64,000 bases of DNA. It comes from Treponema vincentii F0403 (GTDB lineage Bacteria; Spirochaetota; Spirochaetia; Treponematales; Treponemataceae). Positions within the stretch are counted from its first letter, which is position 1; every line of letters starts with the position of its first letter. A model generated the notes under the pieces. The model ran no database searches, had not been told where the DNA came from, and was given only the letters and a program-made list of their open reading frames with translations. The stretch is from positions 1,185,847-1,249,846 of the forward strand of contig NZ_KE332512.1 of NCBI RefSeq assembly GCF_000412995.1, in the 5' to 3' direction. Position numbers and translations under genes: made by a program. Of this stretch, positions 8,935 through 15,530 are shown one piece after another.

Positions 8935-10245
8935 TTACTTAATCGCCTGTGCACCGAATCCCTTTACTGCGCCGAACAGTTTTACGGCGTCATTTTGCGG
9001 ATATTTATTCGCAAACATCGACACATCGGTTTGAACGGTCATGGTTTGGTTCATTCCCATTGCACGTCTAAATTCGTTGGCGGGAGAATTGGGATCATAG
9101 TCGGTTTTTTCTTTGTAAGCGGCGTTTAAAAATCCCGCTAAGTATGCCTTGTTTAAGACGTTTTTAAGCGGAGCGACATCTTTCAGCTCTTCGTTGCCTT
9201 CCGCGCTGTTAAAGCGGTCGACATCTTCAAAGTCTTTTACCCACACATACTCGAAGGTTCCTAAACCCGGCAGGGTTACATCCGCCTGTTTGTTCATAAA
9301 AAAGCGGTTGTTGTCTACAAGTACCTTCCGTCCGTTTTCCATAGAAGCGGGACTGTCGATATAGCAACGGTCGATTGCCGAAAGGGAAGAAAGCCCGATG
9401 ATGTTGTTGTGCAGGTTCACCTCGACCTTTGTCATAACGCGGAAGCCATACCCCATATCTTCGAAGCTGTGGGTGCGCGGCCACGTGAACAGCACCGTAT
9501 TGTAGGCAAATTCAAGCCGTATAGCGGTAGGTGTATTCATCATTCCCGCAATTTGACAAGCAGACATTGCATTTGCGATAAAAACGTTGTTAATAATTTT
9601 CCAATTTCCCGAACCGCCCATTTGAATTGCAAAATTGGGAGCATTAAGAAATACGCAGTTTTGAACAAGGAAATCGCAGTTGTTAATTGTCCCGCCGACT
9701 AAGGGTTTTTCGGTGGTGATAACTTTTTTTTCGCTGCCGTTTTCTCCTTGTCCCGGCGGTAAGATAAGCATACCTGTTTCCACACCGGCAGGTTTTCCCT
9801 TGGTTGCGTGGTAACCGTTGGAATCTCCTTTATCGACGATTAGCCCGTCAAGCACCATTTTGCTGCCGGCCGGACCGTTGATAGCAAATTCCACCAAGCG
9901 GTTTGCACGGCCTGTTCCGTTGGAAGAAGCAGGCGGCATAATGAGTGTGCGGTATTTTAAAACATCCCGCTGGGAAAAGTCTTTGGAATATCCGCCGTAA
10001 ATTTCGACCGGAACTTTTATCATGATAAAGCCTTTGTCCCGAACACCGTAGTAATTGCCTTCCGCGACATACAGCTTATCGCCGGGCTGCGCTTGTTCGG
10101 CAGCCTTTTCGATGTTTTTAAACGGAGCATCCTTTGTGCCCGCGTTTCCATTTCTCCCTGTTTCTTTTGAAACGTAGTACTCCGCAGCTGTTACATTTGC
10201 CAAAACGAAGGCAGCCAGTAAACATGTTGTAAGTGCTTTTTTCAT
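8935..10245 (-). CDS. Exported parallel beta-helix (DUF1565-type) protein
   Basis: A 436-residue protein with a clear signal peptide (MKKALTTCLLAAFVLANVTA, then AEYYVS). Residues 22-70 have the DUF1565 pattern YYVSKETGRNGNAGTKDAPF...AAEQAQPGDKLYVAEGNYYG. It is followed by right-handed beta-helix repeats with many N and V positions (INNCDFLVQNCVFLNAPNF, WKIINNVFIANAMS). Such proteins are periplasmic or surface-exposed and are often polysaccharide-active, but no catalytic site can be identified here. It starts at ATG 10245 behind AAAGGAG. A second exported-protein gene lies just upstream on the same strand. Confidence 0.8.
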   Translation of the reverse strand: MKKALTTCLLAAFVLANVTAAEYYVSKETGRNGNAGTKDAPFKNIEKAAEQAQPGDKLYVAEGNYYGVRDKGFIMIKVPVEIYGGYSKDFSQRDVLKYRTLIMPPASSNGTGRANRLVEFAINGPAGSKMVLDGLIVDKGDSNGYHATKGKPAGVETGMLILPPGQGENGSEKKVITTEKPLVGGTINNCDFLVQNCVFLNAPNFAIQMGGSGNWKIINNVFIANAMSACQIAGMMNTPTAIRLEFAYNTVLFTWPRTHSFEDMGYGFRVMTKVEVNLHNNIIGLSSLSAIDRCYIDSPASMENGRKVLVDNNRFFMNKQADVTLPGLGTFEYVWVKDFEDVDRFNSAEGNEELKDVAPLKNVLNKAYLAGFLNAAYKEKTDYDPNSPANEFRRAMGMNQTMTVQTDVSMFANKYPQNDAVKLFGAVKGFGAQAIK

Positions 10246-10270
10246 TGTGTAATCTCCTTTAATTAGGTAA

Positions 10271-10861
10271 TTAGGGTTCCGTTATATTTCCCTGCGCATC
10301 AAGATAGTACACAGGAATGGCAACGATTGAATCCCGGTTATTCCTGAATTTTGATTGCAAGCTTTGCTGAAGCGGACTGTAGTAAAAGGCGCTTGAGCTG
10401 GCGTCGCAGTGGGATGTCCAAAAGTCCGTGCTCGTAAATTGAGCCATTTTTTCCGCCTCATCCCGCGAGGGCAGCCATCCTCCCCGTGAAATGCAGTACA
10501 TCACAGCATTGTTCTGCGCCGTGCGCATGTTAGAACCGCCCGATTCAAATTCTCTTTTTAAGAAAATGCTGTTTTCTTTTCCATCCCCTATTTTTGAGGA
10601 TAGAGACTTCGTGCTGATAAACCGCGAAGTGTCAAGATCCCACGGCATCGGATTTGACGGGGTTCCCATTGCAAGAAACCGCCAGCGTCCTTCGCCTGTG
10701 TTGACCCACACGATCGTTTTCCCATTCAGTACGTCGCCTGCAGAATACGATTTTGACGGCGTAGCTTCCGGAGCCGTTATTTCGCCCAGAAAGAAACAGC
10801 CGTGCAGTATAAGCGATGCGGCTATAATGAGCGCCGCTGCTCCCTTGTTAGATTTTGTCAT
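10271..10861 (-). CDS. Lipoprotein with a DUF1566-like C-terminal domain
   Basis: A 196-residue lipoprotein. The N-terminal signal ends in the lipobox-like LILHGC. The middle has VWVNTGEGRWRFLAMGTPSNPM, and the C-terminus has the DUF1566/Lcl-like pattern: GGWLPSRDEAEKM, then DFWTSHCDASSSAFYY. That fold is a C-type-lectin-like module common in treponemal surface proteins; no ligand is known. The start is ATG 10861 directly after AAGGAGG; an in-frame ATG at 10966 has no such site and would bury the signal peptide. The gene lies 25 bases upstream of the beta-helix protein gene, so they may be co-expressed. Confidence 0.75.
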   Translation of the reverse strand: MTKSNKGAAALIIAASLILHGCFFLGEITAPEATPSKSYSAGDVLNGKTIVWVNTGEGRWRFLAMGTPSNPMPWDLDTSRFISTKSLSSKIGDGKENSIFLKREFESGGSNMRTAQNNAVMYCISRGGWLPSRDEAEKMAQFTSTDFWTSHCDASSSAFYYSPLQQSLQSKFRNNRDSIVAIPVYYLDAQGNITEP

Positions 10862-11030
10862 AAAATCCTCCTTTGTTTGTTTTATATGAATGTATATTTC
10901 ATCAATAAAAACTGCCGCACCACATCTTACTATAACATAAATACCGGCGCGAACAAAGCGCAGCATCGAGCAGTATAGAGGAATGCTGCCCCGGTTTTAA
11001 ATACAAAAATGCAGTGAGAAAAAGCTCCGG

Positions 11031-11064
11031 CATCTCTAAAAATCCAACCAAGTTTTTTATAGAT
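11031..11064. repeat. CTCTAAAAA intergenic repeat
   Basis: CATCTCTAAAAATCCAACCA continuing AGTTTTTTATAGA. TCTAAAAATCYAACCAAGTT recurs at 41093-41112 with one mismatch, and shorter relatives occur at 5791 and 20666. It may form a weak hairpin. Confidence 0.5.
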
Positions 11065-11134
11065 TTCCTGTAGCATTAACGTTAAAAACCTTCTATAATA
11101 ACTCCCTTTATTTATCAAGGAATGAGGAGTTATT

Positions 11135-11544
11135 ATGACTATTCAACTATCGGAGCGGTTTACCTTTATAAAATTGCTGCGCTTTACCATTCCGACTATC
11201 ATTATGCTTATTTTTACATCCGTTTACAACGTTGTCGACGGATTTTTTGTTTCAAACTATGTCGGTAAAACTTCGCTCCGATTTTGTATTTTGCCCGTCC
11301 TAACAAGAGTTTTTTCCGGCTATGCAATCTTCGGCTCATCGTTTTTACGGCATTGAACAACGGCAGCGTTTCCGCTACGATTTCATTTTTACGGACTGTG
11401 GTGTTTCAAGCTGCAGCCGTTTTGCTGCTCCCGCTTCTTTGGGGAGTCGACGGTATCTGGCTTTCGATTGTCGGCGCGGGGCTGATGGCGGTTATTGCAA
11501 CACTCTGCTTCCTTGCAGCAAATCGGAAGAAGTACGGATATTAA
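11135..11544 (+). pseudogene. MATE-family efflux transporter, internally deleted and frameshifted
   Basis: The first 48 codons encode a typical MATE N-terminus (FTIPTIIMLIFTSVYNVVDGFFVSNYVG). The sequence then jumps straight to the C-terminal part (FSGYAIFGSSF, then TALNNGSVSATISFLRT and VDGIWLSIVGAG), so most of the 12-helix protein (about 440 residues) is missing. A frameshift within a run of T near 11340-11345 separates IFGSSF from TALNN; adding one T would restore the family sequence. No functional transporter can be made. The leader keeps an intact AGGAG site, so the decay looks fairly recent. Confidence 0.85.
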
Positions 11545-11559
11545 AGGAGAAATGATAAA

Positions 11560-11976
11560 ATGATGTGGGCGGTTTTCGCACTCTTATCCGCGGTATTTGC
11601 GGCGCTGACTTCTATTTTGGCAAAGGTCGGGATTGAAGGAGTAAATTCAAATTTGGCGACAGCGCTGAGGACGGTTGTTGTGTTGGCAATGGCGTGGGGT
11701 ATGGTTTTTCTGACCGATACTCAACACGGAATAGTAAACATCAGTAGAAAAAGCTGGGTGTTTTTGATCCTTTCGGGTCTTGCAACAGGTGCTTCGTGGC
11801 TGTGTTATTACAAGGCGTTGCAGCTTGGCGAAGCATCAAAAGTAGTTCCTATTGATAAATTAAGCGTTGTAATCACATTGATTTTAGCAGTGATTTTCCT
11901 CCACGAGAATATCACTGCTAAATCGGTAATCGGTTCGCTGCTAATTACGGCAGGCACACTGTGTATGGTGTTATAA
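11560..11976 (+). CDS. EamA-family (DMT superfamily) membrane transporter, single domain
   Basis: A 138-residue protein made of one EamA repeat with four or five hydrophobic helices. The sequence contains the family segment GASWLCYYKALQLGEASKVV followed by PIDKLSVVITLILAVIFLHE. Two-domain relatives are fused; single-repeat versions such as this act as dimers in the inner membrane and export small metabolites or drugs. It follows the MATE pseudogene by 15 bases with an AAAGGAG site and may originally have shared its promoter. The substrate is unknown. Confidence 0.85.
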   Translation: MMWAVFALLSAVFAALTSILAKVGIEGVNSNLATALRTVVVLAMAWGMVFLTDTQHGIVNISRKSWVFLILSGLATGASWLCYYKALQLGEASKVVPIDKLSVVITLILAVIFLHENITAKSVIGSLLITAGTLCMVL

Positions 11977-12072
11977 GTGGGGCAAAAGGTTTTCCCTTAA
12001 CCGACTGACCTTTCCCTTATTTTTACCTATAATTTAAGGGAAAGGCGAGGGATAAAGTCATGAGAAGGTTTA

Positions 12073-12102
12073 TTTTCAACCGCAAAATAGTGCGGCTGAA
12101 AA
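12073..12102. terminator. Bidirectional hairpin between convergent genes
   Basis: TTTTCAACCGCA and TGCGGCTGAAAA pair over 12 positions (one G-T) around a six-base loop. It is placed between the EamA gene (plus) and the NAD(P)-binding oxidoreductase gene (minus), and is flanked by A/T runs, as expected for a terminator that works in both directions. Confidence 0.55.
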
Positions 12103-12167
12103 ACACTACGGAGCAGGCGTGAAGTACCGCACGGCTTTAATGTCCGTGCAGCATTGCCGTCAAACGC

Positions 12168-12800
12168 TTATTTCCCGACAACCGAAATACATTGGCGGAT
12201 ATGCGTACCGTTTACCGCTTCGTCAACAATGGCGATTGCGTAGTCGGCATAGCTTACCGTACTTTCTCCCGCTGCATTGTGCGGCAATACATCTTCTCCG
12301 ATTGTATAGTTGCCGGTACGCGTTCCATCCGCTTTAAAATCGAACGGCGGACACACATACGTCCATAAAACGTCATCCCGTTTTTGCAACGCTAAAAAGG
12401 CCTCCGTCTCCGCCTGTGCAAGCGGCTTAAACGCTTCGGGAAAATCCGGCGCATCAATCAGCATAAGCGTACGCTTATCGTTCACATAAAGGCAGCCCGC
12501 ACCTCCGACAATCAACAATCGCGTATCCGTACCGGCAAGCATATCGCATAATTTTTTCAGCGAACTGCCGTGTTGCGCAAACGTTTCCGGTCTCCACGTA
12601 CCGAATGCATCGATAATGACATCGAAACCTCTCAAATCGTCAACCGTCAGATCGAACAAGTCCTTTTGAATAACCTTTGTCGCCGCGCTTTCATTCTTTG
12701 ACCTTATAACTACAGTAACATCAAGGCCTCGGTCAACCGCCTCTTTTGTAATCAACCGCCCGGCTTTGCCATTCGCGCAAATAACCGCTACTTTCATCAT
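12168..12800 (-). CDS. NAD(P)H-binding SDR-like oxidoreductase
   Basis: A 210-residue atypical short-chain dehydrogenase/reductase with an N-terminal NAD(P) site (VAVICANGKAGRLITKEAVD; the glycine pattern is GxxGxxG-like). It then has VIDAFGTWRPE and LLIVGGAGCLYV, and a C-terminal VSYADYAIAIVDEA. It resembles the YwnB/BVR-B family. The reaction is unknown. It is divergent from an HxlR-type regulator with 125 bases between them, a common pairing in which the regulator senses a redox-active or toxic compound and controls the oxidoreductase. Two adjacent ATG codons (12800 and 12797) follow GGAG. Confidence 0.85.
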   Translation of the reverse strand: MMKVAVICANGKAGRLITKEAVDRGLDVTVVIRSKNESAATKVIQKDLFDLTVDDLRGFDVIIDAFGTWRPETFAQHGSSLKKLCDMLAGTDTRLLIVGGAGCLYVNDKRTLMLIDAPDFPEAFKPLAQAETEAFLALQKRDDVLWTYVCPPFDFKADGTRTGNYTIGEDVLPHNAAGESTVSYADYAIAIVDEAVNGTHIRQCISVVGK

Positions 12801-12894
12801 CGTACTCCTATAATGTATATTTTGGCGTTATGCCTCTTGTATAGAATAATAATGGAAGTATATAATCATCAAGTAGGCACTTTTTTGTGCTATA

Positions 12895-12909
12895 GTATCT
12901 TTTAGATAC
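12895..12909. promoter_or_regulatory. Candidate HxlR operator
   Basis: A perfect inverted repeat, GTATCT-TTT-AGATAC, 17 bases upstream of the HxlR-type gene and within the divergent promoter region. This is the expected place and type for a winged-helix dimer site. Confidence 0.5.
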
Positions 12910-12925
12910 CTTATAGGGTAAGACA

Positions 12926-13258
12926 ATGATGAAAAAACAATTGCCGCACTGCGATGTCGAACTCACCGTTACGCTGATAAGCGACCGGTGGAAAATACTG
13001 ATTCTGCGGGATTTACTGACGGGAACCAAACGGTTCGGCGAATTAAAAAAATCGGTGAGCGGCATATCGCAAAAGGTACTGACTGCTCATTTGCGTTCGA
13101 TGGAAGACGACGGTCTTGTGAACCGCAAAATATACGCGCAAATCCCGCCGCGTGTCGAGTATTCGCTTACGGAAACGGGCTGGAGCCTAAAGCCAGTTTT
13201 GGATGCAATGGCTCAGTGGGGCGAAACGTACCGATGCAAAGTGCAAAATCCTTTATAA
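12926..13258 (+). CDS. HxlR-family winged-helix transcriptional regulator
   Basis: A 110-residue protein with the full HxlR pattern: an N-terminal C-x-V-ELTV segment (LPHCDVELTVTLISDRWKIL), IGGRWK-like ISDRWKILILRDLL, then RFGELKKSVSGISQKVLTA, LVNRKIYAQIPPRVEYSLTE and GWSLKPVLDAMAQWG. It binds DNA as a dimer; the N-terminal cysteine (C10) is the redox or electrophile sensor in several relatives. The divergent oxidoreductase gene is the likely target. Start ATG 12926 is followed by a second in-frame ATG. Confidence 0.9.
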   Translation: MMKKQLPHCDVELTVTLISDRWKILILRDLLTGTKRFGELKKSVSGISQKVLTAHLRSMEDDGLVNRKIYAQIPPRVEYSLTETGWSLKPVLDAMAQWGETYRCKVQNPL

Positions 13259-13325
13259 TAAGCTGCAGCCATTTTGAGGTTTCCACTTCTGAGGCATTGA
13301 TAGCATCTTATTTTCGAAAGTTGGC

Positions 13326-13487
13326 AGCGATGCTTTCTACCACTCATTTGCAACACGTCGACTGGAATCCGGTTATGATATACGCATCATCCGAGAGCGA
13401 ATCGGTAATAGTGATGTTTTTAATGAGGATAGAAGTAATATGAAAACGGCAGATATTCTTCTGTCGAGGATGCAGTTTCCCGTATAA
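13326..13487 (+). pseudogene. Remnant of a tyrosine recombinase/integrase C-terminus
   Basis: In frame from about 13326 the sequence reads YHSFATRRLESGYDIRIIRE and continues RIGNSDV. This matches the H-x-x-R box and the following helix of tyrosine recombinases (family consensus HSFATHLLE-G-DIR-IQE-LGH). The N-terminal part, the first catalytic arginine and the final tyrosine region are absent; the frame stops at 13485-13487. It is a fossil of a mobile element next to a toxin-antitoxin pair. Confidence 0.6.
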
Positions 13488-13564
13488 GGGAAAAACATGG
13501 CTTATAATGTCCGAATTATGTTATGACGATACCTACTGGCATGGCTGGAAATATAAAACACAAC

Positions 13565-13593
13565 TTGACCATGTTGTACACATATAGTATTGT
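13565..13593 (+). promoter_or_regulatory. Promoter of the Phd/PIN toxin-antitoxin pair
   Basis: TTGACC, a 17-base spacer and TATTGT. The -10 box ends 6 bases before the ATG at 13600, so the predicted transcript start coincides with the start codon. No Shine-Dalgarno sequence is present. Confidence 0.5.
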
Positions 13594-13599
13594 ATCCGT

Positions 13600-13839
13600 A
13601 TGAAAACATTATCGGTTGCTAAAGTAAGGATGAATTTCTCTGCACTTCTGAAAGAAGTAGCATTAGGTAACGAAATCGGTATTGCATTTGGTCGAAAACA
13701 AGAAACAATAGCCGTTATTGTTCCAATCGAAGAATATAAAAGAATAAAAACACGGCAGCTTGGTACATTGGAAGGAAAAGTACAAGTTGAATTTAGTGAG
13801 AATTGGGCGATAACCGATGAAGAGTTTGTTACTGTATGA
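13600..13839 (+). CDS. Type II antitoxin, Phd/YefM family
   Basis: A 79-residue antitoxin. The N-terminal DNA-binding part has the Phd/YefM pattern (KTLSVAKVRMNFSALLKEV, then GNEIGIAFGRKQETIAVIVP and IEEYKR). The acidic C-terminal tail is the likely toxin-binding segment. It neutralises the PIN protein encoded next and should repress its own promoter. The stop overlaps the toxin start by 4 bases (ATGA). The absence of a ribosome binding site suggests a leaderless start. Confidence 0.85.
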   Translation: MKTLSVAKVRMNFSALLKEVALGNEIGIAFGRKQETIAVIVPIEEYKRIKTRQLGTLEGKVQVEFSENWAITDEEFVTV

Positions 13840-14231
13840 AAATCCTATTAGATACGCACTATTTATTGTGGGCATTTATTGATACAAGTAAAATATCTCA
13901 GTCAGTGTATCATAAACTATTAGCAGATGAAAATGAAGTTTTTTATAGTCAAGCGAGCTTATGGGAAATATCGATAAAGTTTAATATGGGAAAATTATCC
14001 CTAAAAGGAATGAAACCGGAAGAATTCTACGAAGAAGTAGCAAATAGTTTTTTAAAATGCAGAGCTTTTTCAAATGATGAATTAATTACTTTTTATAAAT
14101 TACCAATAGAACACAAAGATCCGTTTGATCGAATTATGATTTGGCAATCCATAAAGTCTGATTACTATTTTTTATCCGTTGATAGACAGATTACAAAGTA
14201 TGAAAGATACGGCTTAAAAATATTAACCTGA
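13836..14231 (+). CDS. PIN-domain ribonuclease toxin (VapC-like)
   Basis: A 131-residue PIN protein. Acidic active-site positions are visible: D6 in LLDTHYLLW, E in SLWEISIK, D in HKDPFDR and D in FLSVDRQI. LLDTH...LW and DPFDR place it in the group of VapC-like toxins that are paired with Phd antitoxins. It is expected to cut RNA, commonly tRNA, when freed from the antitoxin. Both genes share one transcript. Target RNA cannot be predicted. Confidence 0.88.
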   Translation: MKILLDTHYLLWAFIDTSKISQSVYHKLLADENEVFYSQASLWEISIKFNMGKLSLKGMKPEEFYEEVANSFLKCRAFSNDELITFYKLPIEHKDPFDRIMIWQSIKSDYYFLSVDRQITKYERYGLKILT

Positions 14232-14467
14232 TCCCTGTACAATGGCAACAAAATCAACCGATAAAGCAATACTCACGGAATTAAAATCACTAACGAAAGA
14301 TAAGACAAATTGGAAAACGGCGATTGCTGATGTGCAATCCGCATAACTAAAAAAGCATTGGTTGAGGCTATCGGCAGTTCTTGAGAGAAACCTTGAATTC
14401 TGCTTGAGTTTTGGGGAGCATAATAGTATGATAATTGTAATAAATACTCCCTAAAGGAGAAAAGCTA
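14232..14467. other. Non-coding gap with a degenerate short frame
   Basis: AT-rich gap between the toxin gene and the Fic-like gene. A 34-codon frame at 14243-14344 (MATKSTDKAILTELKSL...) has no ribosome binding site and looks like a remnant. No structured RNA was recognised. Confidence 0.4.
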
Positions 14468-15406
14468 ATGGCAGCAAAATACAATGAAATACAGGAATTC
14501 CTTAGGGTTCGTGCCGATCTTTATGCCAGATTACATTTACTGCCGTATGACGGTACGCCTGAAATTAAAGAACGCGGCGATGGAAAATATGTATATGTTA
14601 GAAAGCGTGTAGCCGGTAAACAGACATCGACATACGTAGGGGTCTATACAGATGAGTTATATAACCTGCTCCTTCGTAATGCAAAAGAAGCTCGTGTAAT
14701 AAGAAAAGAACTGAGAGATATAGAAAAACAACTGGCGATTGCCGGATATTCGGAAGACGGACTATCTTCCAAAGTCATAGCAAATATCGCATTCGCAAGA
14801 GCCAATATGAAAATAAATATCTATGATCAAGCTGTCTTGGAGGGTGTTGCAACATCTTTTCCACAGACGGAAGAAATTATAGACAACGGAAAGGTTTCCG
14901 GCATGACAGCAGCTGATGTGCAAAAGATTTTGAACTTGAAACATGCTTGGGAGTTTATTTTGGATAAAGATGTTATTGCAAGTAGATCAGACTATTATAT
15001 GCTGAGTTATATTGCAAAACTGGTAAATGAAGGTTTTTTTGCGGAAGGCGACCGGATTCGCGGTGTTCCGGTAACCATCGGCGGTTCATCATATATTCCG
15101 CCTTTACCGAATGAAGCGGATGTTAAAGATACCATTCAAAAGATTATCGAGGAAAATGATGATGCGATTACTATTGCTATCAAACTATGCCTTTATTGTA
15201 TGAAGACACAGATATTTCTTGACGGCAATAAAAGAGCAGCCGTTATTTTTGCAAATCATTATTTAATTTCACATGGCGGCGGTTTTATTGTAATTCCGGA
15301 AAAGGAAGTTCCTAAGTTTAAGCAGTTATTAGTAAAATATTACGAAGGAGAAGATCTATCCATTATTTCCGGCTTTATGAAAGAACGTTGTTGGAAAACA
15401 ATGTAA
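14468..15406 (+). CDS. Fic/Doc-family protein with degenerate active site
   Basis: A 312-residue protein. The first 100 residues are basic and predicted helical; the C-terminal Fic domain holds the core motif at residues 248-256, QIFLDGNKR. Active Fic enzymes have HxFx(D/E)GN(G/K)R and transfer AMP or another phosphate-containing group to a target hydroxyl. Here the catalytic histidine position is Q248, while F250, D252, G253, N254, K255 and R256 are kept. The nucleotide may still bind, but classical AMPylation should be impaired. I believe a clade of Fic proteins shares this Q, so it may be a conserved state rather than decay. Start ATG follows AAAGGAG. Confidence 0.8.
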   Translation: MAAKYNEIQEFLRVRADLYARLHLLPYDGTPEIKERGDGKYVYVRKRVAGKQTSTYVGVYTDELYNLLLRNAKEARVIRKELRDIEKQLAIAGYSEDGLSSKVIANIAFARANMKINIYDQAVLEGVATSFPQTEEIIDNGKVSGMTAADVQKILNLKHAWEFILDKDVIASRSDYYMLSYIAKLVNEGFFAEGDRIRGVPVTIGGSSYIPPLPNEADVKDTIQKIIEENDDAITIAIKLCLYCMKTQIFLDGNKRAAVIFANHYLISHGGGFIVIPEKEVPKFKQLLVKYYEGEDLSIISGFMKERCWKTM

Positions 15407-15530
15407 TTGGAACCGTGATTAATGGCTTAATATTTATGTAAACAGAAGCATAAAAAGAAAGATTACTGTTTATTTTCTATCAGTTGTCTGCTAAACATAA
15501 AAATAACCGTGAGAGGAATAGAGAGATAAA

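Noticed and set aside
14243-14344. 34-codon frame MATKSTDKAILTELKSL
   Set aside because: No ribosome binding site, no homology I recognise and very short; more likely a remnant.
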